DNA from: Ihuprevotella massiliensis
GTDB lineage: Bacteria; Bacteroidota; Bacteroidia; Bacteroidales; Bacteroidaceae
DNA length: 64,000 bases
Direction of reading: 5' to 3'
Assembly: GCA_900095835.1 (NCBI GenBank)
Contig: LT608321.1
Span: 749,098 to 813,097, forward strand
In this document: piece after piece, positions 1-8,517 of the stretch
Layout: the number at the start of each line of letters is the position of its first letter
How positions within the stretch are numbered: the stretch's first letter is position 1
Notes under the pieces: generated by a model
The model's input: the letters and a program-made list of their open reading frames with translations, nothing else
Told to the model about the DNA's origin: nothing
Databases searched by the model: none
Position numbers and translations under genes: made by a program

Positions 1-412
1 TTATCTGCTCTTTACGTTTGGGAAGGAGATAGAAATCGCCCAAGTCAAGTCTTCCCTTTTGCAAACTCTCAGCAGAGATTTTCTTTTGGATGCGCTCATA
101 CTTATCCTTTTCGATTGTTAATACATAGCCTTGTGGAGCAATCCGAGCATTCAACTGGAGGACAAAGCGTGCACCTATTTGGGCATTTTGATAGACCATT
201 TGACTGCCATTCTCCTCAATTCGTTCCTCTTGCAGGGCAGTTTGTGCTTGCACAAGTAGGCTGTCAGTAATCGCATCTTTGAGGTTCACCACACAGTGAG
301 CCAAAGCTCTTTGTGTCAAGCCGTCATAAGTAGTGCCTACAATGGTCACCCTCTGTGCATGAGCGTAGATAGATATTATTAAGAGAGCGAAAATCAATAA
401 GTATTTCTTCAT
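1..412 (-). CDS. Secreted protein of unknown function, C-terminus cut by window edge
   Basis: An open minus-strand frame starts with ATG at 410-412 and runs off the left edge without a stop. The first 20 residues form a clear signal peptide (MKKYLLIFALLIISIYAHAQ), so the product is exported. The mature N-terminus (RVTIVGTTYDGLTQRALAHC) resembles the first strands of the carboxypeptidase-regulatory-like domain found at the N-terminus of many Bacteroidota outer-membrane proteins, but too little is present to name the family. No further domain can be seen in the roughly 137 residues available. It may follow the gene at 648-1235, since both are on the minus strand with 235 bp between them. Confidence 0.7.
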   Translation of the reverse strand, partial: MKKYLLIFALLIISIYAHAQRVTIVGTTYDGLTQRALAHCVVNLKDAITDSLLVQAQTALQEERIEENGSQMVYQNAQIGARFVLQLNARIAPQGYVLTIEKDKYERIQKKISAESLQKGRLDLGDFYLLPKRKEQI

Positions 413-647
413 AGTCTTAATTCATGAACTGTATTAAAGACTTAAGTTTAAGGTCATCTCCTTTTTACTTAGGTTATGGTCACAACGATTCTTCCGACCT
501 TCTTGTAGGCGGAAGATTCATTGTTTGACGCAAGTAGGTTTAGGGAAGCGGTTTATCCGACGTTTGGACTGATAACCTATATTTCTCTGTCAAAGGAATC
601 AAAGCTATATTTGACCCTTAAGCCCTCCTATATTTACTAAGCCTAAA

Positions 648-1235
648 CTAATCGAGAATAGGCAACTTTGCACGAAAGGTGCCATAAGCGTCTTTCATAA
701 TTTTCCGCTCTACATCATAACCCTTTAAGCGGTTGAAGGTAGAAAAGTCTTGCTCTTGAGAGAGATCTTTACCAGGAGCTTGCCAATAACACTGCCAAAA
801 GAGGATTTGGCGCACCTTATCTTCTTTTGCAAGCAGTGAAAAAGCTGTGCGAGGGTCTTTTCTCATAAGCTCGCGCAGAAGGGCTAGATGTTGTCCTGGG
901 GCGTCTGCCTGCCAGTAACCTCCTACAAATATATTGAAAAGACGAGACATCTTTTCCTCTTTTGAGATGAAAGCGAGTTGTTCAAAAGCTGTCAAATAGG
1001 GAACGTAATCCATGACGTGATTTTGAAACCTATTTTCTACGAAACAACTTTGCAATTCCAAGAATGTTGCAGGATAGGCTTGAAAATAACGAACTTGACG
1101 AATGCTGTCGCTAGGCTGTTCACATAAGGCGGTATAAGCCTCTTCGAGTTCTTTTTGCCCATTAGGTTTTTGAGAGAAACCGACAAGAGAACAAGATAAA
1201 AAACAAACCAAGAATAAGAAACGAGAAACTAACAT
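648..1235 (-). CDS. Secreted protein of unknown function (195 aa)
   Basis: The open frame extends upstream to 1355, but the internal ATG at 1233-1235 is chosen because it begins a good signal peptide (MLVSRFLFLVCFLSCSLVGF, then SQ). The mature part is alpha-helix-like, rich in Phe, Leu, Gln and Glu, and contains no motif I recognise. Residues FNIFVGGYWQADAPGQHL and ILFWQCYWQAPG are aromatic-rich. It ends 235 bp before the next minus-strand gene. A weak hairpin (stem near 490-500 and 507-516, no T run) lies in that gap. I cannot assign a function; export to periplasm or outer membrane is inferred from the signal peptide only. Confidence 0.65.
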   Translation of the reverse strand: MLVSRFLFLVCFLSCSLVGFSQKPNGQKELEEAYTALCEQPSDSIRQVRYFQAYPATFLELQSCFVENRFQNHVMDYVPYLTAFEQLAFISKEEKMSRLFNIFVGGYWQADAPGQHLALLRELMRKDPRTAFSLLAKEDKVRQILFWQCYWQAPGKDLSQEQDFSTFNRLKGYDVERKIMKDAYGTFRAKLPILD

Positions 1236-1843
1236 ATTACTTCTTTTTTGTATGAACGTAGCTGGTGTCCCAATGAAGGAAGGTGTGACATCGACCTCGC
1301 AGAGTGACTGCGTCGTCAGGTTCAGTTCAGGTTGAGTGGGTCTTTTGATTTTCATGACAATAAATTTAGATTTTGATGCCTACTCTTTTCACGAGGTTTT
1401 CGGCTTCTCCCTATGGTTGATAATGATGTGTAGATAAGGTACGCTTAGAGGTCAAAGATTTTACAAGAATGAATAAAGACGATATAGATAGAGGGATAGG
1501 GCTTTTCCAACTTGCCGAACAATACCTGCTGCGTATCTTTTAATCAATATTGCTCGTTGCAGCCTCCTATTATGGTGTACCTCTAAAACCTGCGGCTAAT
1601 TTACACAAAAATACGATAATACAAAAGAAAAGGTCTTTTTTTTCAAATGATTTCTACAAAGAAGATGAGTTAGAAATGCAGAAAAGGCTCCCAAATGAAG
1701 AATCGTTGCATGGATGCCTTCAATAAGAGTTTGAAAGGAAGACAAAACAGCGCATCAAACAGTTCACTTTATTCTCAACTACAATTTGCGTGAAACAACG
1801 AGACTTTGGACACAGAAAAAAAGGGCGAAAGGGGATTTGCATA

Positions 1844-2038
1844 AACCCCAATCGGTCATTAGACCATTATAGTGCTACTCGTAATTGAATAGATAACTTC
1901 CTATCATCTTTTATTTTCTTGTTGGCATCTTGTCTTTCGTTTGTTCTCGCCGTAGCCCGCTACACCAAAGACTAACGGCAAACAAACTACTCAACAATCA
2001 AATAAAATCTGTTCAGGTGCTAATGTCCGATTTGGGTT
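1844..2038 (+). mobile_element. MITE-like element, copy A (195 bp)
   Basis: The ends are imperfect inverted repeats: AACCCCAATCGGTCATTAG at 1844-1862 and the complement of AACCCAAATCGGACATTAG at 2020-2038, 17 of 19 positions matching. The whole element aligns end to end with the inverse complement of 56274-56469, about four bases in five by eye, including a central segment around CGTAGCCCGCTAC. There is no coding capacity, so any movement would need a transposase from elsewhere. I see no clear target-site duplication. Confidence 0.7.
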
Positions 2039-2254
2039 AAATTGGGAATTTCCAGCTATTGAAGTCTTAATTTCAAAGCTCAAAATCGCATGAGTTTTCT
2101 TGCCTCGAGGATTCACTCTACGCTATCGCTACCTCGAAAGAGGGAGACGACCCTTAGTTTTTTCCCTCTCGCTCGTGGTCGGTGAGGATTTTCCACCCGC
2201 TTTTGTTACGTCTTATGCGGAGAAGATTAGGTTTTCGACTTTTGGACAACATTA

Positions 2255-2338
2255 TTTCGTCGGAGATTTTCGAAATTTCGTCGGAGATTTCTCAAAAAAC
2301 GTGGGAGATTCTCTCCGGAACGTCGGAGTTTTTTCGGT
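2255..2338. repeat. 21-bp tandem array, locus 1 (4 units)
   Basis: Four consecutive 21-bp units start at 2255, 2276, 2297 and 2318. The shared core is CGTSGGAGATTTT-like, preceded by AAA or TTT, with an alternating CGTCGG or CGTGGG. Similar arrays with identical spacing occur at 42131-42235 and 56723-56827. There are no spacers of unique sequence, so it is not a CRISPR array. Confidence 0.8.
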
Positions 2339-2439
2339 TTATCTCGTAACCTTGCGCAGTGTGTGCGCAACACAAATGGCAATCTATGGGCAGATACTTC
2401 GCCCGCTGCTCACGTTCGGGAATGGATTTCCCTTGGCAC

Positions 2440-2474
2440 GTTAAAATCACGGCTCAAAAGTGTAAAGTTTTCTT
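2440..2474. repeat. 35-nt block shared with 42338-42372
   Basis: Starts GTTAAA and ends with the 18-mer AAAGTGTAAAGTTTTCTT, which is identical at both loci; the whole 35 nt differ at about six positions. In both places it lies about 100 bp after a 21-bp repeat array, suggesting the array belongs to a longer conserved module. Confidence 0.55.
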
Positions 2475-2705
2475 CACGCACAAAATCTATCTAGGATGCA
2501 GTAAGAGAAGATGGCAACAGGGATAGTGTTGCGATGGTCGGGGGCAGTCCGAAAAAGGAGGCTAGCTCCCTAAAGTCGCTTTGAGGGGATGGTCAGCAAG
2601 AGGGGGTATCTTCCGAAAAGGTGAGTAAACGTCTCTGTTTCCACCGATAGTCAGCCATGTATTAGCGGTGATGCGCGCTTAGGTGATGCGCTGAACAACA
2701 AAAAA

Positions 2706-2733
2706 CGCGCCCAATCCTTACGGACTGGGCGCG
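2706..2733 (-). terminator. Rho-independent terminator of the SusCD/FAS1 operon
   Basis: A 12-bp stem with one mismatch (CGCGCCCAATCC with GGACTGGGCGCG) and a 4-nt loop is followed on the minus strand by a run of six T (complement of 2700-2705). It lies 60 bp past the stop of the last SusD gene. Confidence 0.85.
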
Positions 2734-2793
2734 TGAATGGTATAGGCATGTCTCACCTCAGCGAAGCGAAGTGACGGATATGCCGAGAGCGCA

Positions 2794-4983
2794 TTAGTTG
2801 CGAGGCTTAGGAGCAGGGAGATACCAGTTACCACTTACGAAGCGATCGTAGAAATTACCGGTCTTAGTGGGTTGCTCATAAGGCTTGAGTTCGAGATCGC
2901 GACGAGAGATCAACCATGCCATCCAAGAGTTGGGGACTTTTTCATCACCAGCATTGTTACGGTGACGTTGGATGCGCATGAGGTCGAAGTAACGGTGACC
3001 TTCAAAAGCATTGTCTAGCGCCATTTCATCAGCAATGATGGTTTCCACTGCAGCGATTTCAGCTTGTGTGGGCTCACTAAGTGTCAAAATGCCCGACAAG
3101 GAGACTTGGTCATATTCATCGCCAGCTTCGGTAGCCGCCTTTTCAACACGAATCTTGGTGCTATCGATTCGCACTTTGATCTTTTCAGACAACGTAGGTT
3201 TACTGATGGCTACACCTTGTCGTGCTGCTTCGTCGACGATGCGCTGAGCAACGACTTTTTCGTAAACCCAAATGGTGTCTGCATCGAGGAATCTACCACA
3301 ACCAGCAGCATGGATACCTTCATTATCCTTATTGGTGAAGGTGCTGAAGTCGAGATACTTCTTGTCGCTAGCACGGATAACAGTGCTCATACCAACACTC
3401 TTGTCGCCATTAATGCCACCCACTAACCAAGGAACAGTCAAAGTGGACACTTTAGCAATATCCTTCTTCGTGTCGTCCGTGTAGACGGTGTCGGTGAACT
3501 CACGTTGCACCTCACGTGGCAAATTCTCAAGACTCAAGCCAGAACGGAGTACATCGAATGCCATGCGAGGAAAACCAGCACGGTTGATTGCTTCAGCATA
3601 CTTGAGATAAACACGACGGAGCGTGTAAACGGGAATGCCATAAGTGAATTTTGGCATAGATCTGAGATAAGCACCATCAGGAGCACTGGATGCCATGTTG
3701 AACTTCTGGATGAAGCGTAATTGACCAGCTTCAGTGATGATGATTGGTGCACTCTGGTTGGCACGAATGTCGCCCAATTCAGGATACTTGACCTCCTTCA
3801 CCAAATTTCTGCTATCCTTATCGTATTCGTTGTAAACGAACACTTGGCTCTCATTGAGCTTGAGATAAGCATTGGCAGGTTGCACCTGGCGATTGCGATA
3901 GTTGGGAGCCAATACTACTTGACCAGATGAACTAGTTTCTTCTTTCTTCTTACCATCGGTTCCTGTGCTTTCTTTAGTGTCACGACTGGTGGTAGAACTA
4001 GCGTCAAAGCCATAGATTTGTGGGATGCGCGAAAGCACCTTACCGAAGAAACTGTTGGCAGCTGAAGGCATAGCAGTCACCACTTGACCTTGCTTCACAA
4101 CGTTGCTGTTCTCATAGAGAGAGAACCAGTCAGAAGCAGCATCAAAGAGGTCAGAACGATCGCCAGAGCGACGAGTAGCAACAGCAACCTTGGTAACCCC
4201 GAGTTTAGTGCCACGGTCAAGGAAACGGTGGAAGTGGGTAGCAGCTTGCTCGTAGTCGTCCTTGCTCGCTCCGCGGAGCAAATAGAGGTCGCCATAAACG
4301 AGGTCGCCATTGAAGACGGTGAGTGGTTGTGCAAAATCGCCTGCACCAGTTTTGAAGTTAGGATAGTTGATGTAGCCCAACCCATTGCTGTAGGCATAAG
4401 CTTGCTTCAAACCACCGTGGTCTTCCAAAAGTTTGAGGAGGTTGTCAGGAGTAGCAAATCCGAGTGGAGGATTTTGTTCCCAACCAGTAGAAGCAGAGCT
4501 TACGGGCGCAGTGATGAAGGGTACGCTACCGTATTGTTGCACCAATTGGAGATAAGTCCAAGCACGCACGAGCTGCACTTGAGCCAACTCACGGCGCATA
4601 TAGTAGCTATTGTTCTTCAGTGCCATAGAGTCCACCTTAGAGAGGTAGAAGTTGCACTGGTTGATTACCTTGTAGTAGGCTGCACGGTTCAACAATTCGC
4701 TGCTACCGTCGGAAAGGTCGCGGAAATTGATGATGTTGTTGATGGAGTCGTTGGTGTACTCCGTAGCGGTGACAAGGTCGCCTCGCAATTCGCCAAGCAA
4801 GACGTTTTGCTCTACCACGCCTTGAAGATTGCGCAGGATACCGAAGTAGAAATTGACAGTGTCTCGACCAGAGAAGTTCTCTGCATAACGGTCAATATCG
4901 GGAGTGAGCATATCTTCACACGAAGTGGTGAGTGCACCAAAGCCTACGAGGGCGAGAATCAGCGAAAGAAATGATTTCTTCAT
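2794..4983 (-). CDS. SusD/RagB-family outer-membrane lipoprotein (distal pair)
   Basis: A 729-residue SusD-type nutrient-binding lipoprotein. The frame is open to 5091, but ATG 4981-4983 is chosen because it starts a lipoprotein signal (MKKSFLSLILALVGFGALTT-SC, lipid Cys at residue 22). SusD-like features include the N-terminal helical repeat region with YYKVINQCNFYL and ELAQVQLVRAWTYLQLVQQYGSVPF, and the C-terminal DNAFEGHRYFDLMRIQRHRN block. It is longer than many family members; the extra length lies in the middle (about residues 300-560). SusD proteins sit as lids on SusC channels, so its partner should be the SusC at 5101-8490, 117 bp upstream. The ligand cannot be read from the sequence. 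It is the last gene of the operon. Confidence 0.9.
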   Translation of the reverse strand: MKKSFLSLILALVGFGALTTSCEDMLTPDIDRYAENFSGRDTVNFYFGILRNLQGVVEQNVLLGELRGDLVTATEYTNDSINNIINFRDLSDGSSELLNRAAYYKVINQCNFYLSKVDSMALKNNSYYMRRELAQVQLVRAWTYLQLVQQYGSVPFITAPVSSASTGWEQNPPLGFATPDNLLKLLEDHGGLKQAYAYSNGLGYINYPNFKTGAGDFAQPLTVFNGDLVYGDLYLLRGASKDDYEQAATHFHRFLDRGTKLGVTKVAVATRRSGDRSDLFDAASDWFSLYENSNVVKQGQVVTAMPSAANSFFGKVLSRIPQIYGFDASSTTSRDTKESTGTDGKKKEETSSSGQVVLAPNYRNRQVQPANAYLKLNESQVFVYNEYDKDSRNLVKEVKYPELGDIRANQSAPIIITEAGQLRFIQKFNMASSAPDGAYLRSMPKFTYGIPVYTLRRVYLKYAEAINRAGFPRMAFDVLRSGLSLENLPREVQREFTDTVYTDDTKKDIAKVSTLTVPWLVGGINGDKSVGMSTVIRASDKKYLDFSTFTNKDNEGIHAAGCGRFLDADTIWVYEKVVAQRIVDEAARQGVAISKPTLSEKIKVRIDSTKIRVEKAATEAGDEYDQVSLSGILTLSEPTQAEIAAVETIIADEMALDNAFEGHRYFDLMRIQRHRNNAGDEKVPNSWMAWLISRRDLELKPYEQPTKTGNFYDRFVSGNWYLPAPKPRN

Positions 4984-5100
4984 GATGGTGAAGTGTTGAA
5001 TCTGATGTGATGTATGGGATGGGAGGATGGAAAGCTGAGGGTGGCAAGCCCATCTTGTGGGAGGAGACTCGCCGTTCCCTGTTACTTTCATCGAGCATGA

Positions 5101-8100
5101 TTAGAGGTTGATGGTCAAACCGAGGTTGAAACTACGATTTTGCATCAACATGCCCGTATCAATACCTTGATAAAGCACTCCGTTGCCTGCAGTTACTTCG
5201 GGATCGCTACCGAGATACTTCGTAAGGGTTACCACATTGTTGGCTTCACCCCATACAGAGAATCCTTGCAACCAAGAGAGGCTAACGGGAAGTTCGTAAG
5301 TGAGACGAACTCGCTTGAGCTTGAGGTAAGAACCATCCTCAATCCAACGATCAGAGAAACGCTCGTTGTTGACCCAGTTGAGCGACTCAGGGCTCATGCT
5401 GCGTGGTTGTTCGGTCTGATGACCTTCAGCACGCCAACGATTGACTACAGCAGTAGTTTGATTCCAGATGTTGTTGGCACTTTCAAGCTGCATGCGCTGA
5501 TAGTTGTAGATGTCGTTACCCAAAGAATATTTGAAGTTGACATCGAGCGTGAAACGCTTGTAGTTGAAAGTGGTGAAGATGTTACCATAGAGATCGGGAT
5601 TGGGGTCACCAATCTTCACACGGTCGGCTTCATTAATCCATCCATCGCCATTTTGATCGACGAAGTGCATATCACCCGCCTTGAAATCACGAGAAGGTTG
5701 TGAAGAGAGTCCTGTAGGATACTTCAAAGCAGCCGCCTTAGCTTCGGCAGTGGTGGAGAAGACCCCAGCGGTCTTGTAACCATAGAATACGCCTGCTGCT
5801 TCGCCTACTCTGGTGAGGATATTGTCCTGACCATAGACAGAGCTGGTGTAACCACTGATTACCTTTTCGCTAGAAGCAACCTTCTGTGCTTTCTCGTCGA
5901 GAGCGAAGGTGCGAATCACGTTGTTCTCTGTGAGAGGGAGCTTCGTGATTTCATTCTTGTAGTGAGCTACGCTAAACCCAAGGTTCCACTTGAAGTCTTT
6001 GGTGTTGACCAAGACAGCGTTGACATTGAGGCTAGCACCCGTGTTACGAAGTTCACCTTCGTTAGTCCACTGACGTGAAACACCAGTAATGTCACTCACT
6101 GTGCGACGAGTGAGAAGATCTGTAGTGATGGAGCGGAACAAGTCTACACCCAGTGCCAAACGGTTGTGGAACATATTGAGTTGCAAACCTGCATTGAGAC
6201 GATGGGTAGTTTCCCATTGAATCTTGGGGTTGGCGATGTTAGCGAGTTCCAAAGCTGTGGCACGATCCAAGAACTTGATATTTTGGAAGTAGGTGCGGGT
6301 TGCATAGTAATCGAGATCGTCATTACCACTCATTTCGTAACCAGCAGTGAGGCGAGCGTAGTCAATGAAGGAAACATTGAACCACTTTTCGTTGCTCATC
6401 ACCCATCCGGCTTGCAATGAGGGGAAGATGCCCCATTTCACACCACCAACCTTGATGCCGCTTTCGGCTTCCTTACCGAAACGTGAAGAGCTTTCTGCAG
6501 AAGCAATGAGCTTAACGAAGTAACGGTTGAGGAAGTTATAGTCTACATTGGCATAGTAGGCAAGGTTTACCCAACGGTCATTAACACCACCATTGCCGAG
6601 ATAGTCGAGACGATAGCTGATGTTGGGCGTTTTGTCATTACCATTGTTGTAACCTTCAGAGAAGCTATCGGAATATCCGTAAGATGCCATGCGGAATCCT
6701 CCGAAGACATCCCATTGATGCTTGCCGTAGTTCTTGGTCCATTCGATGCGGAAATCATTGTTGATGGTGGTTTCCTTACCGAATTGTGTGGCGATGACAT
6801 TTTGTACCATACCAAGACCCTCTACATACTTTCTAGGCGTTCCGTTGGCAGGCATGAAATACTTTTCATTGCTGCGAGTGAGCGCATAAGCAAAGCGGTT
6901 GGTGATAGAGAGGTTCTTGTTGATTTGATACTTAGGAGCTACGTTGAGCAAGAATTGAGTTTGCTCTTGGTAGTTCTTGTTTTCACCTTCACCATTGTCC
7001 AGCACCCAGTAAGGGTGTGCCAAACCTTCAAATCCAAAACGGGAAGCGAAGAGGAAGGGGTTATTGGCAGCTGTGTAGTCTTGTCCAGTGTACACACGTT
7101 GGTTGTGCACGAAGCCCAAAGTGTTATTTCCTTGGTAACGGAGGAAGTAAGCGTAGGGATCAACAAAAGGCGACTGGATAAGTCCCAATACGTTGGGAGA
7201 AGCGATGTTCTTGCGCGCATAGCTAGATGCCCATCCGTTGTCGCGGAGGTTATAGGCGTTGCGCACATAGGTCATGTCCAAAGCTGTGGTGAAGCCGTCG
7301 AAGAGATTGATGTCGGTGTTGAAGCGGATGTTCAAACGATTGAAATCATTCTTCTTTGCAGTAGCTTCGCTCTGGCTGTAACCCAAAGAGAGGTTGTACA
7401 TTGCTACCTCATCACCACCTTGCACGTTCACGCGGTAGTTTTGCGTAAAGGCAGTTTGATAGAGTGGTTTCTGCCAGTCGGTCTCGTTGTGATAGAGAGT
7501 GTAGAAGAGGCTGTTCTTGTCTTCATTGAGGAAGGGAACAGACAAGTCTGAAGCACGGAAGCGAGCATCAGGTGTGGTTCCCAAAAACTCAGCAAGGTAG
7601 CTGCGATATTGGTCTGAATTCATCACCGAGAGGGTCTTGGGCGCTTGCTCAAATCCGCCGAAAGCACGGATGTTGATGCGAGTGGCCATAGAGTGACCGC
7701 GCTTTGTGGTGATGCGAATCACACCATTAGCACCTTCAGAACCGTAGAGTGCAGTACCATTTTGCAATACTTCTACACTTTCGATATCTTCAGTGTCCAA
7801 TAGATTGAGGACGTTGTTGTAGAAACCTTGGTGCAGGGTGTTGCGGCTGTATTGCATATCCCACACTACTCCATCGACAACCACCAAAGGCTGTGCGTTG
7901 GCATTGAGTGAGTTGATACCATTGACGAACATGGCTGCGCCTTGTGCGGGAAGTCCACCACGATTGATGGTACGGACCGTACCATTGAGGCTTCGCTCGA
8001 TGTCGTTTTCAATGGTGATAGCACTAGACTCGTTGATGCGCGTGGCACGGCTTTGCAAAATGTTGGTGCCGTTGGTGTAGAGCGCTGGGAGCTGGTTGCT

Positions 8101-8490
8101 ATAGAGATAGACATTGTGTGAGGGCTGTTCGCGGAGCGCAACCTGCACACCATTGTATCCATCGGTGGAAACGTAGAGCGCAGTGACAAACTCGGGCACA
8201 CGCAAAGTGTATTGTCCCTGTTCGTCGGTGAGTGCGCTATAATAGCGATTGTTGAGGGCTTGCACGCGCACACCGCTCAAGGGTTGCTTGGTGGCTGCAT
8301 CGTAGACCACGCCTTTTACCTCCTTCTTTTGGGCAACAGGCTGGTGCACTACTTTCTTATCTGCCATCCGTGTGCTATCGCTTACTTCCGCAGCTTGCGC
8401 ATTGAGCACGCAAGCTCCAGAAAGTACGAAGAGACTGACGCCACAACGTAGGGCTGTTTGCATCATATTATTGCGATGATCAATATTCAT
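5101..8490 (-). CDS. SusC/RagA-family TonB-dependent outer-membrane transporter (distal pair)
   Basis: A 1129-residue SusC-type channel. After a signal peptide (ending near NAQAAE), residues about 57-130 form the carboxypeptidase-D-like domain (KEVKGVVYDAATKQPLSGV). The plug domain follows with PLVVVDGVVWD and DIESVEVLQNGTALYGSEGANGVIRITTKRG, and then a long 22-strand-type barrel ending in an aromatic residue pattern (FNLGLTINL). SusC proteins import ligands too big for porins, using TonB energy. Start 8490 is the longest; ATGs at 8466 and 8463 give a more compact signal peptide and are possible. It lies 27 bp after a FAS1 lipoprotein gene and precedes its SusD partner. Confidence 0.92.
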   Translation of the reverse strand: MNIDHRNNMMQTALRCGVSLFVLSGACVLNAQAAEVSDSTRMADKKVVHQPVAQKKEVKGVVYDAATKQPLSGVRVQALNNRYYSALTDEQGQYTLRVPEFVTALYVSTDGYNGVQVALREQPSHNVYLYSNQLPALYTNGTNILQSRATRINESSAITIENDIERSLNGTVRTINRGGLPAQGAAMFVNGINSLNANAQPLVVVDGVVWDMQYSRNTLHQGFYNNVLNLLDTEDIESVEVLQNGTALYGSEGANGVIRITTKRGHSMATRINIRAFGGFEQAPKTLSVMNSDQYRSYLAEFLGTTPDARFRASDLSVPFLNEDKNSLFYTLYHNETDWQKPLYQTAFTQNYRVNVQGGDEVAMYNLSLGYSQSEATAKKNDFNRLNIRFNTDINLFDGFTTALDMTYVRNAYNLRDNGWASSYARKNIASPNVLGLIQSPFVDPYAYFLRYQGNNTLGFVHNQRVYTGQDYTAANNPFLFASRFGFEGLAHPYWVLDNGEGENKNYQEQTQFLLNVAPKYQINKNLSITNRFAYALTRSNEKYFMPANGTPRKYVEGLGMVQNVIATQFGKETTINNDFRIEWTKNYGKHQWDVFGGFRMASYGYSDSFSEGYNNGNDKTPNISYRLDYLGNGGVNDRWVNLAYYANVDYNFLNRYFVKLIASAESSSRFGKEAESGIKVGGVKWGIFPSLQAGWVMSNEKWFNVSFIDYARLTAGYEMSGNDDLDYYATRTYFQNIKFLDRATALELANIANPKIQWETTHRLNAGLQLNMFHNRLALGVDLFRSITTDLLTRRTVSDITGVSRQWTNEGELRNTGASLNVNAVLVNTKDFKWNLGFSVAHYKNEITKLPLTENNVIRTFALDEKAQKVASSEKVISGYTSSVYGQDNILTRVGEAAGVFYGYKTAGVFSTTAEAKAAALKYPTGLSSQPSRDFKAGDMHFVDQNGDGWINEADRVKIGDPNPDLYGNIFTTFNYKRFTLDVNFKYSLGNDIYNYQRMQLESANNIWNQTTAVVNRWRAEGHQTEQPRSMSPESLNWVNNERFSDRWIEDGSYLKLKRVRLTYELPVSLSWLQGFSVWGEANNVVTLTKYLGSDPEVTAGNGVLYQGIDTGMLMQNRSFNLGLTINL

Positions 8491-8517
8491 ATTCTTCGAT
8501 GTTATAGTTTAGATGGC

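Larger units (their letters stand above)
1236..2793. other. Long non-coding region with repeats
   Basis: No convincing gene is present in about 1.5 kb. It holds a MITE-like element (1844-2038), four units of a 21-bp tandem repeat (2255-2338), a 35-nt block shared with 42338-42372 (2440-2474), and the terminator of the downstream-facing operon (2706-2733). The frame open at 2100-2444 crosses the repeat array and has no signal or domain, so it is not called as a gene. Confidence 0.6.

Noticed and set aside
2100-2444. 114-codon frame containing the repeated FVGDF peptide
   Set aside because: The peptide repeat is only the translation of the 21-bp array. At locus 2 the same frame has a stop immediately before the array, so no common coding sequence exists.
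4084-4974. 296-codon plus-strand frame opposite SusD, and 6715-7551 opposite SusC
   Set aside because: Antisense shadows of clear SusD and SusC genes; no recognisable protein features.
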